From positions 88,903 through 152,902 of the forward strand of contig NZ_WJBI01000012.1 in NCBI RefSeq assembly GCF_020804225.1: DNA of 64,000 bases, read 5' to 3'. Position 1 is the stretch's first letter, and each line of letters opens with the position of its first letter. Shown here one piece after another: positions 18,772 through 27,535 of this stretch. The position numbers and the translations under genes are program-made. The notes under the pieces are model-generated. The model was given only the letters and a program-made list of their open reading frames with translations. It was not told the DNA's origin and made no database searches. Source of the stretch: Methanosarcina sp. DH2 (GTDB lineage: Archaea > Halobacteriota > Methanosarcinia > Methanosarcinales > Methanosarcinaceae).

Positions 18772-20565
18772 ATGAAGAGGTCATACCATATAAAAGTATT
18801 TCTTTTCATATTGTTGACGTTAAACTACTCATGTGCCGGAGAACTCGGAGTTCCCCTGGACACAAGCAGTTCAAAAACGATCGACAATATTAATCAGGGT
18901 AATATTGTGCTTTTCGCGGGTAATTTTTCAGAAGATAACGGTGTTCCGGGAAATGCCTTTGTCGCAAAGCTCCAGAATAATGGGACTTCCGATATACTAT
19001 ACTCCACAATTTACGGGATCCATGAATCAAAAGTTATTTTTGATAATTCTTCGGCAGGGTTAAAATATACAACTACAAGAGACTGCTCTCCAGTTTCTTA
19101 CTTCATACTTCCGGTTGTGGATCCTATCACTAATTTTGGAATAGATAAATATGTAGGATATTTCAGGGGGTCTTCAAAGACATACAGTTTCTGTAAATGC
19201 GCTTCCATTCCACTGCTACATTATCTTGAACAATCGAAACAGGTAGGGCCACTTTATATATGTGGTTTTACGCCGATGGCCAAATGTACCTATAAAATTT
19301 CAATGGATATAAACGCGGACGACCCTGAAAGTTTCGTTGAACTCAATAGTCCGGGTTCAAGGTTGATAATTTCAGAAATAGATAACAAATCCGTCCTGAA
19401 CAGCTATTACAAAAGTCCTTCCGGTGAACTTAAATGTGAAACTATATACCTGGGAAATGCCGGTGAAAAATATGATTTCGAAATAATGTTTGATGGATAT
19501 AACAAAACAAATACTGTTGTCGTAAATGATGGCACATACATAGTAACTCCGTTTTATGACCTTGAGAGGCAGCAACTGCCTTATGTGGATTTTTCAAACG
19601 GGTACATCAAGTTCACGAGTTTTGTCATCAGAAGAGGAACGTACATTGATGTGAACATATATAGTATAGACCAGTATGCGGACAGAAAGTTCATAACAGC
19701 AATTGGAAACAACAGAATGCTTGCCTTTGGACTTGACGGGCCACATCCCATGAATACAACGGAACAGGGTATTAATTATCTCATAAATAAAGGGGATAAA
19801 GGCACGATATGGTTCGATGTAGGACTTCTCAAGAAATGCAATGAAACGGAACTTGAGTACCTACGTAGCCTGGTGGAAAATGATTCCTGGGATACAGGCA
19901 TACATTATTCGAAAGAATTGACCCTCCTTCCCCTTGAAGAAGCATACGGATTGATGAATGAGGAGTATTCGTACGTTTATGAGACAATAGGGGAAAAGCC
20001 GACAAACTGGTGCTCTTTGAGAAATAGCGATAATATCACACATGCAATTTATGCATACGAAAACCTGGGAATGGTCTGGAGAAATGGAAACTCGGGGGTT
20101 CATGCGGAACAAAGTGTCGGAAACCTGGATGATGATACCTGGGGATGGTGGGAAACAGCATCATCGGCCGGGATGACATATCCGGTCTTTACCCACCAGA
20201 CCGATAAAGATCCCTCTATAAAGTACTCTATAAGTTACTCCAAATTTCAGACATGGGCTGACAACTACGATTCAAATGATGTATCCATAGTGTCGTTTTA
20301 CGAATATTATATGGTGAATAGCAACACATATGATGCATTTTTCGATTCCCTGGAGTATGGGGAAGATTATTTCACGTTCAAGGCAAACACAAATGGTGCC
20401 AGTGCACTCATAAATGTAAATGTAATTGCCGGGAACAATACGCAGGTTTACAACAATACCTCGGGTGAATCTCTAGGTTACAGGGTCGAAGAGGACGGAT
20501 CAATCACATTCCAGGTTGAAAATAACCACACTTACAACATATATCCGGAGGGCACGGAACAGTGA
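18772..20565 (+). CDS. Exported deacetylase-like surface protein (597 aa)
   Basis: The N-terminal signal ends LNYSCAGE, a lipobox-like site at about residue 22. The first ~310 residues are beta-rich and unassigned. Residues ~325-500 look like a NodB/polysaccharide-deacetylase-type barrel: MLAFGLDGPHPMNTTEQGIN, YLINKGDKGTIWFDVGLL, then SWDTGIHYSKEL and a late WWETASSAGMTYPVF. The D of GLDGPH and H of GIHYS are in the right order for the metal-binding D..H motif, but spacing differs from classical members, so activity is uncertain. The C-terminal ~80 residues form a beta domain. GAGGGGGG precedes ATG 18772. It sits between the two specificity-domain paralogues. It might remodel cell-surface glycans. 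Confidence 0.6.
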   Translation: MKRSYHIKVFLFILLTLNYSCAGELGVPLDTSSSKTIDNINQGNIVLFAGNFSEDNGVPGNAFVAKLQNNGTSDILYSTIYGIHESKVIFDNSSAGLKYTTTRDCSPVSYFILPVVDPITNFGIDKYVGYFRGSSKTYSFCKCASIPLLHYLEQSKQVGPLYICGFTPMAKCTYKISMDINADDPESFVELNSPGSRLIISEIDNKSVLNSYYKSPSGELKCETIYLGNAGEKYDFEIMFDGYNKTNTVVVNDGTYIVTPFYDLERQQLPYVDFSNGYIKFTSFVIRRGTYIDVNIYSIDQYADRKFITAIGNNRMLAFGLDGPHPMNTTEQGINYLINKGDKGTIWFDVGLLKKCNETELEYLRSLVENDSWDTGIHYSKELTLLPLEEAYGLMNEEYSYVYETIGEKPTNWCSLRNSDNITHAIYAYENLGMVWRNGNSGVHAEQSVGNLDDDTWGWWETASSAGMTYPVFTHQTDKDPSIKYSISYSKFQTWADNYDSNDVSIVSFYEYYMVNSNTYDAFFDSLEYGEDYFTFKANTNGASALINVNVIAGNNTQVYNNTSGESLGYRVEEDGSITFQVENNHTYNIYPEGTEQ

Positions 20566-20908
20566 TCACTTTCACTAAAAAGAAATACCAATGGGTGTTT
20601 GTTTTTTAAAACGTATTATTATGTTTTATTCCAAACTCATTTACTTTTTTTAATTTTTTGTTACATTTGTTTATCTTACACGGTCGTATGTCGCATATGG
20701 TTGTATCTCGCAGACAGATAACCCTTTATTTTACTTCAACTTCGAATTTGCTTCGTTTAATAGATCATTTCGTAGTATCATGAAAGAATCGCAATTACCT
20801 TAACGCTTAACCTTTTACATCGCATGCTACTGTACTGGATTTAGCTCTCTGATTTTTAATCTACGAAATCATCTCTGGACCCATCACATTTAGATTTTTA
20901 TGAAACAT

Positions 20909-20919
20909 TTATATATATT
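20909..20919 (+). promoter_or_regulatory. TATA-like box for the RNA candidate
   Basis: TTTATATATAT about 25-30 bases before the expected 5' end (near 20940) of the structured RNA candidate. No open frame follows that would explain a promoter here. Confidence 0.45.
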
Positions 20920-20939
20920 GACCTTTTCTAACGCACGGG

Positions 20940-21135
20940 GTAAAAGTGCTCTCAGGGCAGAGTGCCAAGTTTTCCAGTCTAAATTACTGAGACCTTTAAA
21001 GGTTCAGATTTTTGCTGTGCAGAAAGATTAATCCCCTGGCTCCTATGCTGCTGGAGCATGGATCAATCCTGCAGATTATTCACCTCCTTAATCTCTAAAG
21101 TTTTAACTAAAAACGACAGCCCTGAGAGAATTTTT
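20940..21135 (+). ncRNA. Candidate structured RNA with anti-SD loop
   Basis: Two ten-base arms, CTCTCAGGGC (20949-20958) and GCCCTGAGAG (21119-21128), are exact reverse complements and close a ~180 nt domain. Inside are ACCTTTAAAGGT (20992-21003, self-complementary), GCTCC/GGAGC (21039-21043 with 21053-21057) and AGATTA/TAATCT (21073-21078 with 21089-21094). The last has a ten-base loop, TTCACCTCCT. CACCTCC is the 16S anti-Shine-Dalgarno sequence, so the loop could pair with ribosome binding sites. A TATA-like box lies upstream and AATTTTT follows the closing stem. No coding frame spans it. Small RNAs that mask SD sites with C-rich loops are known in Methanosarcina mazei; whether this is one of them I cannot tell. 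Confidence 0.55.
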
Positions 21136-21354
21136 AGCCTTCACAGGGTCGGATTAAAGGATTTGCTTACTAGAAGTTAGCACGTAAGGTCCAAATCTTT
21201 CCAGATTTTTTCTACGGAAACTGAATTTCCTTTTTCCTTTTGGTTTCTGGAATCAGCTCTGAGTGAGTTAAACTGGCTGTAATGAATAGATCAGCTTATA
21301 GAATTAAAGTCAAGTCTACAATAATTTCAAGCTTATAAAGAAGTGAAACCAATC

Positions 21355-22458
21355 ATGTTCTGGAGCAAAAACAGTATTATCGAAAAAATAAGTAAGATTT
21401 CGAACACGCTGGATGATATTTCAGCAGATATTTTTTGCGGGATTAATACTGACAGCGAATACCTGCACAAGTTGATCCTCCCGAAAGACGGATCTCCTGA
21501 AACTTCTTATAAATGCATGGGCATGAATAAAGAGATAAACCTTGAAAAAGAACTTGTATATCCGTTTATAGACAGTACCTTTTCTAACGAATATTCAGTC
21601 CATCCCTCTCCTTACTGTTTCATGCTGCCTTACGAGATTAAAGCAGATGGCCTGAGAAAAGGATGTCGCCTCCTTGAACCTGAAGAATTGAAGGCAAGGT
21701 ACCCCCTGGCATATTCCAGGATTACGCAATTCAAAAATAATTTTAAGCATGACTCAACGCCTCTTTCTTCTGCGGATTACAGTATTGGGGGATGCAAACT
21801 GCTGCAATATATCAATACCCCGAAAATTGTCGTTTCCGATCATTACAGCTTTCAGGCTTCTTTTGATACAGCAGGAAACCATGTTTTTGAAAAAGGCTGT
21901 GGAGTTGTACTTCAAGATTCCTCCAGATCTTTTTATGTACTTGCCGCACTTAACAGTTCAATTTCAAGAGTCTTTTCCGAGATCTGCCAGAGTAGCGGGC
22001 TTTACAATGGAAGCCTGACTCCAGGAATTTTAAAGCGTTTTCCTATTGTCTTTCCCGAAGAAAAAAACCTTGAATCTCTGATAAATACCCTTTCCAGCTA
22101 TTTGACTTATATTCATGGCCAGATTTACTGTAATGTTTCTTCTGATATTTCCGGAAGCGAAAACTATGAGCTTCTAAAGTTTTATGAGAGAATTGTAAAT
22201 CTCCTTGTGCTGGACACTTATTTCACGAAAGATCTTGACCCCAGGTTCCTGGAGATTCTGGAGGAAAATGTCGTGCCTTTCGGAGAATATGGGCATGAAA
22301 GCTCTTCATTTTCCGGTTTTGAAGGTTCAGGATGTTTTATGAATGAGCTGCAGGTTGTAAAGCAGAAAATTCTGGATACTCCAGACTTTGGAAAGTGCAG
22401 GTTCAACAGTGAATTTACCAATATCCTTGCAACCCTTAAAAATAATGGTGTCTGGTAA
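21355..22458 (+). CDS. Stand-alone TaqI-like specificity-domain protein 2 (367 aa)
   Basis: Paralogue of the 16806-17867 product, aligned along its whole length: SNTLDDISADIFCGINT, LEKELVYPFIDSTFSNEY, YSRITQFKNNFKHDSTPLSS, NTPKIVVSDHYSFQASFD, VLAALNSSISRVF and LKRFPIVFPEE. The C-terminal region (about 235-367) is helical and ends LKNNGVW. I start at ATG 21355 because it aligns with the start of paralogue 1 and has the same AAGTGA upstream; GTG 21343 is the alternative. As in paralogue 1, the methyltransferase and nuclease domains of type IIG enzymes are missing. The gene is monocistronic, downstream of the structured RNA candidate. Confidence 0.6.
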   Translation: MFWSKNSIIEKISKISNTLDDISADIFCGINTDSEYLHKLILPKDGSPETSYKCMGMNKEINLEKELVYPFIDSTFSNEYSVHPSPYCFMLPYEIKADGLRKGCRLLEPEELKARYPLAYSRITQFKNNFKHDSTPLSSADYSIGGCKLLQYINTPKIVVSDHYSFQASFDTAGNHVFEKGCGVVLQDSSRSFYVLAALNSSISRVFSEICQSSGLYNGSLTPGILKRFPIVFPEEKNLESLINTLSSYLTYIHGQIYCNVSSDISGSENYELLKFYERIVNLLVLDTYFTKDLDPRFLEILEENVVPFGEYGHESSSFSGFEGSGCFMNELQVVKQKILDTPDFGKCRFNSEFTNILATLKNNGVW

Positions 22459-23171
22459 GCACATCAATTGTCGTTAAATCTTTAGATTCGGCGAGCTTTC
22501 TGCTTTGCAGATGGCTTTTGGAATTCAACATAATATAAATTGGGCAATTTCCTGCCCTATTTTTTAAATTCACTTTCAGCAGAAACATCCCTGTCACTGT
22601 TTGTCCCATTTTTCTCTGCTTTTACATCAATAATTATCAGGTCAATTCCCTTGCAGGCGCATAATATAATAAGAATAAAGGTTATAAAGTATAGAGAATG
22701 AATCATATAATATTTAAGAAATGAAGAATTAATTATAATCAATGCCCGAGGGTAATAGAAAGTAAGGCAATTCTGGTAAACTCAAAGGGTCTTCAATATT
22801 CAATTGACCTTCCCGCTAATAAATAGTTTGAATACATCCGGATGAGCTGTAAACTAATCTGAACAAATGGTCTGAAAACTCACCATATTATGTGAGTACC
22901 AGCTGAGCAAAAATATTATTTGCTTTTTACAGAGAGTATCTTACAGGTCTTTATCAATCATTCTCTGGGCATATTCCTTGAATACTATATCGGAAAGTAA
23001 TCTGCTTCTCGTGCTTAATACATAAATTTATATAGATAGTCTTTGTGTAACTATTAAAACGTCTGGTGTCTTTTTATTTCTATTTCCTGACTCTCCCAAT
23101 TCGTCTAAAGTAATTGAAAAAAGGAAGGTCATCTTATCAGCCTGCAAATCCACACCGCTGCGTTTCCCTAT
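22459..23171. other. 713 base gap
   Basis: AT-rich, no gene supported. The last 60 bases contain the ribosome binding site and possible N-terminal extension of the histidine kinase. Confidence 0.4.
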
Positions 23172-24866
23172 ATGGGGGCATTAATTTTTTCAGGGCTTAT
23201 ATCCACTTTGCTTGCAATTAGAGCATACAAAGCCTTTAATTACCGCAGTTTGCCTTTTGCAAAGAATTTTATATTAATTATGCTCTGCATGGCTCTCTGG
23301 TCAGTGAATTACGCTTTTGAAATCGGGTTCACAGATATTGAGTATAAGTATGTATTTGCCCATCTCCAGTACCTGGGGATTGCCTTTGCTCCTGTAGCGT
23401 GGTTTTTATTTGCAGCCGAGTACTCCGGAGTATGCAGGCAGTTTGCACGAAAGTATGAAAAACTACTTTTTCTTTTTCCCTGCCTTACAATTCTGTTAAT
23501 GCTTACAAACCGAATCCATGGACTGTATTTTGAAGGTTTTTATCTTGATGTCTCTGGAGGCTTTCCTCTCCTTGTACTTAAGCATGGTCCATTTTTCTGG
23601 AGTTTTTATACATACTCTTTTGTTTTGATCTTCTTAGGAATCTTTTTCTTTTTCAAGCAGTTTGTCCGCCTTACAGCACCTTACGGAACACAGGCAGCCA
23701 TCGCACTCACTGCTGCCTGTGTTCCAGTACTTGGAAATTTACTTCATATCGCAAATGTAGGGCCCTTTGAATTTTTTGATCCGACCCCCTTTTCCTTTGC
23801 AATAACCGGCCTGATTCTCTTCTGGGGCACAATCGAGCATGAGTTCCTTAACATTATTCCAGTTGCCAGAGAGAGTGTGATAGAATCCATGAATGACGGA
23901 TATATTGTTGTGGATATTACAAACTCTGTAGTGGACATTAATAAAGCAGCACTTGAACTCGCCGGAAAAGGAAGAAAAGAGGTCATAGGGAAAAACATAA
24001 ATGATCTTTTCGGAGAAGATGTGGAAGTTTTGGGGGATCCTTCAGAGGGTGATTTCGCCAGGGAAATTTCACTCAAGAGCGGCCTGGAAACAAAATTCTT
24101 CACTGTCAGTGTTAGTCCCCTGATGACAAGGGATGATACAGAGGGCAGGCTGGTAATGCTCCACGATATCACTGAGATATACCGGTATCAGGAAGCTTTA
24201 AAACAGGCAAACAAAAAAATAAACCTCATGAGCAATATTACCCGGCACGATATTCTCAATCAGGTGAATGTACTTTCAGGGTATACCGAGCTGATCTCAG
24301 AAATGCTTCCTCCTGACGTAAAAGGAGATCTCAGGATCTCAAAATATCTCCGAAATCTTAACAAAGGAATTGAAACAATCCATAGCCAGATTATTTTCAC
24401 AAAGGATTACCAGGAACTCGGGGTTGTTTCTCCTACCTGGCAGTCTATAAGCAGCATTGTAAAAGAGGCCGCTTTTGCCTTTTCCGGGCAGGGATTGAAG
24501 TTCTCCATAGAGGATAACGGACTTGAAGTATATGCAGATCCTCTGCTCAAAAAAGCTTTCTACAACCTGTTTGACAATGCAAGAGCTCACGGAGATCACG
24601 TTAGCGAGATTGATGTGAGCTCTCATATAGCCGGGGAAAGCGTTGTAATCAAAGTAAAGGACAACGGTATAGGAGTCTCTCCTTTTATGAAAGCACTTAT
24701 TTTTGAAAAATCCGTAGGTCGAAATACCGGGCTTGGTCTTTTCCTGGTCAGAGGCATACTTTCCATTACAGGCATGGAAATTACTGAAACGGGAATCGAA
24801 GGGGAAGGTGCAAGGTTTGAAATTAGCGTACCGCCGGGAAACTGGCGCAAAGCCTCTTCTCAATAA
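23172..24866 (+). CDS. Sensor histidine kinase with 7TM, PAS and HATPase domains (564 aa or slightly longer)
   Basis: Residues 1-~215 form seven hydrophobic helices of the histidine-kinase 7TM sensor type. A PAS domain follows (about 225-345, starting ESVIESMNDGYIVVDI). The phosphoacceptor helix is NITRHDILNQVNVLSGYTEL with His359. The ATPase domain has the N box YNLFDNARAHG, G1 VKDNGIGVS and G2 GRNTGLGLFLVRGILS. It autophosphorylates on His in response to a signal sensed in or near the membrane; no response regulator is adjacent. ATG 23172 is the first canonical start, but the frame is open upstream (SLQIHTAAFPY, typical of the family N-terminus) behind AAGGAAGG at about 23121, where no ATG, GTG or TTG exists. 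Confidence 0.9.
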   Translation: MGALIFSGLISTLLAIRAYKAFNYRSLPFAKNFILIMLCMALWSVNYAFEIGFTDIEYKYVFAHLQYLGIAFAPVAWFLFAAEYSGVCRQFARKYEKLLFLFPCLTILLMLTNRIHGLYFEGFYLDVSGGFPLLVLKHGPFFWSFYTYSFVLIFLGIFFFFKQFVRLTAPYGTQAAIALTAACVPVLGNLLHIANVGPFEFFDPTPFSFAITGLILFWGTIEHEFLNIIPVARESVIESMNDGYIVVDITNSVVDINKAALELAGKGRKEVIGKNINDLFGEDVEVLGDPSEGDFAREISLKSGLETKFFTVSVSPLMTRDDTEGRLVMLHDITEIYRYQEALKQANKKINLMSNITRHDILNQVNVLSGYTELISEMLPPDVKGDLRISKYLRNLNKGIETIHSQIIFTKDYQELGVVSPTWQSISSIVKEAAFAFSGQGLKFSIEDNGLEVYADPLLKKAFYNLFDNARAHGDHVSEIDVSSHIAGESVVIKVKDNGIGVSPFMKALIFEKSVGRNTGLGLFLVRGILSITGMEITETGIEGEGARFEISVPPGNWRKASSQ

Positions 24867-24962
24867 CGTTATGAACCTTATATGGGAGCTTTTCAGCCTG
24901 AGCCTAAATTAAAAGAAGTTTTGCTTCAAATGTAAATATTTAGAAGGATAAATGTCTCAAAA

Positions 24963-25271
24963 TTAAGCAGTACCCGAATAGGCCATAAATACAGTTGACA
25001 GGACCAGAATCAAAGTTGTAGCTACAACAGCGATTAGCAGCTTACTTTCCTTTCTGTTCATTTTTTCGGGTCTTGCCCTAACTTCAAGGAAAGCTCCTAA
25101 ACTTACTCCAGCTCCAATTCCTATTGCAAGGCCTATAGCTGTCCCTTCCATAATACTATCCAGTGCAGGCCCGAGAATGAAAGCTCCATAAAGGCTTCCA
25201 AGGGCGGCACCTATTGCAAAGGCAAGTGCCATCCACTGTTTCTCTTGTTTGTGTTCATTCGGTTTTCCCAT
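24963..25271 (-). CDS. Small membrane protein with glycine-zipper helices (102 aa)
   Basis: Three hydrophobic stretches: LAFAIGAALGSLYGAFILG (about 17-35), GTAIGLAIGIGAGVSLGAFL (about 44-63) and LLIAVVATTLILVLSTVFMA (about 79-98), with a charged N-terminus and a basic loop (RARPEKMNRKESK). Gly-x3-Gly spacing in the first two suggests tight helix packing. Family not recognised; function unknown. Convergent with the histidine kinase. Confidence 0.65.
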   Translation of the reverse strand: MGKPNEHKQEKQWMALAFAIGAALGSLYGAFILGPALDSIMEGTAIGLAIGIGAGVSLGAFLEVRARPEKMNRKESKLLIAVVATTLILVLSTVFMAYSGTA

Positions 25272-25447
25272 TTTTTCTCACCCGTCAATTTCTACCTAAC
25301 TTCTGTGAGGTTTTTTAATTTATATTTTTTTATATGCGCTTCTTAGTATATGATAAATAACAAATTCCTTAGAGGCTTTGAGTTGACGGTTGATTCTCAA
25401 CAACCATAATATCTCTACTTATCATCTCTATTATATCTGGTGAAAAA

Positions 25448-26473
25448 ATGAGTGGATTTACCCTGAATAAGAGATTTGAAAAAGCGCTGAAAGGCGAATC
25501 CCTTGATATGGTTCCTGTTTGTTCCGTAACCCAGACAGGCATTGTAGAACTTATGGAAATGACAGGAGCTTACTGGCCTCAGGCTAATTACGATGCCAGC
25601 AAAATGGCGGCACTTGCCCTGGGAGGATACGAGATCGCAGGATTTGAGAACGTGCGCTGCCCTTTCTGTACTACAGTACTTGCCGAAACTCTGGGCTGTA
25701 CGGTAGCAGAAGGCAGTGTTGATATACAGCCTTATGTTATCGATTTCCCCTGCAAAAAAAAGAAAGATGTTAAGGATATCACAGTCCCGGATTCTCTGCT
25801 TGAAAGCAGGCGGACATCAGTAGTTCTGGACGCAGTTGAAATTCTCAAAGGACACGTAGGGGAAGATGTGCCTGTTGTTGCAGGGCTTGTGGGTCCTGCT
25901 GGACTTGCCTCCATGCTTGCGGGTATGAAAAATTATCTTATGTGGTTTGTAACAAATCCTGAAGTTGTTGAGGAACTGATGGGAGTTCTTACAGAAGCCT
26001 GTATAGAATACGCGAACGGTTTACTGGAAAGAGGGGCAGATGTCGTAACCCTTATAGACTCCGAAGCCGGGCCTGATATTATTGCCCCCCAGATGTTCGA
26101 AACATCTGTTCTTCCATTCCACAGGAAATTCTGCAGGGAGGTTAAAGGACTAAAAATCCTCCATATGTGTGGAGACGCCACATCTGTGCTTGACTCCCTG
26201 GCAGACGTCGGATTTGAAGGGATCAGCATTGAAGAAAAGGTAGGTGTCAGTTTTGCAAAAGGAATTGTTGGCAATCGGGTACGCCTGATAGGAAATGTAT
26301 CTCCCTCCGATACCCTGCTGACAAAAGGACCTGAAGAGGTTATGATTGAAGCCAGGGCATGCCTTGAAGATGGGATTGATATCCTTGCTCCGGGCTGCGG
26401 GCTAGCTCCCCATACCCCGCTCGAGAACATAAAAGCACTTTTCAGGGCAAGGGATGAGTACTGCTCACCGTGA
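25448..26473 (+). CDS. mtaA: Methylcobalamin:coenzyme M methyltransferase, MtaA type (341 aa)
   Basis: MT2-type enzyme of the uroporphyrinogen-decarboxylase fold that moves a methyl group from a methylated corrinoid protein to coenzyme M in methylotrophic methanogenesis. The opening FTLNKRFEKALKGESLDMVP and the block SVTQTGIVELMEMTGAYWP match MtaA. The zinc and thiol site residues are visible as ILHMCGD (His-x-Cys) and LAPGCGLAP (third Cys). Late residues RLIGNVSPSDTLL and PLENIKALFRARDEY also follow MtaA rather than MtbA as I remember them. No corrinoid protein or MT1 gene is adjacent, so it may be an extra MT2 with its own methyl donor. The gene ends inside the 3' end of the convergent EamA gene (9 base overlap). 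Confidence 0.85.
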   Translation: MSGFTLNKRFEKALKGESLDMVPVCSVTQTGIVELMEMTGAYWPQANYDASKMAALALGGYEIAGFENVRCPFCTTVLAETLGCTVAEGSVDIQPYVIDFPCKKKKDVKDITVPDSLLESRRTSVVLDAVEILKGHVGEDVPVVAGLVGPAGLASMLAGMKNYLMWFVTNPEVVEELMGVLTEACIEYANGLLERGADVVTLIDSEAGPDIIAPQMFETSVLPFHRKFCREVKGLKILHMCGDATSVLDSLADVGFEGISIEEKVGVSFAKGIVGNRVRLIGNVSPSDTLLTKGPEEVMIEARACLEDGIDILAPGCGLAPHTPLENIKALFRARDEYCSP

Positions 26474-27439
26474 ATCTCTCGGAGGGGTTGGAGGAGGAAC
26501 CTGAGGGGGGAATTTTTTTAGAAAATGCCCGGAACCTCCTTCGCCTATTTTTTCTGGAAGCTTTTCGGAATCTTTAAGACTTATAATCAATGCAGAGCCC
26601 ATAATTAAGGCGCAACCTGCAAGAGTCTCTAAAGACAGCGCAATCCCGAGCACAGCTATATCAAAAAAAACTCCGCTGACAGGTTCTATCAGGGCAAGGA
26701 GGCTTCCTGTCTGGGCTTTAAGGTTGGCAAACCCGATAATTGTAAAAATTTCCCCAAAGCCTATGGATACTATCCCGAAAGCAGCGAGCACTTTCAGGTT
26801 ACTGTACAGGACAGTTCGAGATACTTCAAATGCAAAGGGACTCAGCAGCGAAAGAGCTATCCCCATGGGCCAGAAGACAATTGCGAGTTCCGGATACTCT
26901 CCTTTTAAAACTTTTACGTTCAGGATCAAAGCCGCAAAGACAACTCCAGAAAGCAGTCCTGCTACCATGCCCAGCATATAAGTGCCGGTAAACTCAATTT
27001 CAGAAAGTCCACCCTCTGGTCTGACTATGAGAAATACTCCTGTAATCGCAATGAAAAGGGCAGCTATACTTTCCTTTCCTATCCTCTCTTTCAGAAGAAA
27101 AGGGGAAGCCAGCATTACATAAATCGGGGCTGTATACTGAAGTAAAATTGCTATGGATACGCAGGTAATCTTCAGGCAGGTAAAATAGAGCAGCATGCAC
27201 GCCACCACGAGCATTCCCTGCAGGAGCAGGCTTCCTTTCTTTTTCTTTAACCTGAGGTCTGAGATTTTTCCTCTTGCAGCTATATATATAAAAAGAAACA
27301 GAATTCCGAAAAACAACCTGTAAAAGACTACTGGAGAAACAGCCATATCATGGATACGGGAAATAAAAAGCCCGTTCATGCTGTAAAATACGCAGCCGAT
27401 AATAACTGCCAGATGTGCCTTTTTGCTCTCCAGAAACAT
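26465..27439 (-). CDS. EamA/DMT-family transporter (324 aa)
   Basis: Ten hydrophobic helices in two EamA repeats. The first contains IIGCVFYSMNGLFISRIHD and the second MAGLLSGVVFAALILNVKVL-type helices (here preceded by YMLGMV). Drug/metabolite superfamily members export small metabolites or amino acids; the substrate is not predictable. ATG 27439 (MFLESKKAHLAV) is chosen over a TTG eight codons upstream because the membrane domain begins right after it. The C-terminus has a Pro-rich tail (QVPPPTPPRDSR) that overlaps the end of mtaA on the other strand. Confidence 0.85.
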   Translation of the reverse strand: MFLESKKAHLAVIIGCVFYSMNGLFISRIHDMAVSPVVFYRLFFGILFLFIYIAARGKISDLRLKKKKGSLLLQGMLVVACMLLYFTCLKITCVSIAILLQYTAPIYVMLASPFLLKERIGKESIAALFIAITGVFLIVRPEGGLSEIEFTGTYMLGMVAGLLSGVVFAALILNVKVLKGEYPELAIVFWPMGIALSLLSPFAFEVSRTVLYSNLKVLAAFGIVSIGFGEIFTIIGFANLKAQTGSLLALIEPVSGVFFDIAVLGIALSLETLAGCALIMGSALIISLKDSEKLPEKIGEGGSGHFLKKFPPQVPPPTPPRDSR

Positions 27440-27535
27440 TCTGCATGGATATACTAATAGCACTCATATATTTATTGGATATACCTGTTTAAAGAAATTC
27501 GGCAGCAGCTAATACCGGGCAAGGGTGGCTAATTC

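Noticed and set aside
20940..21135. RNase P RNA, SRP RNA or tRNA for the structured RNA region
   Set aside because: I see none of the conserved core sequences of those RNAs, and no cloverleaf or T-loop motif.
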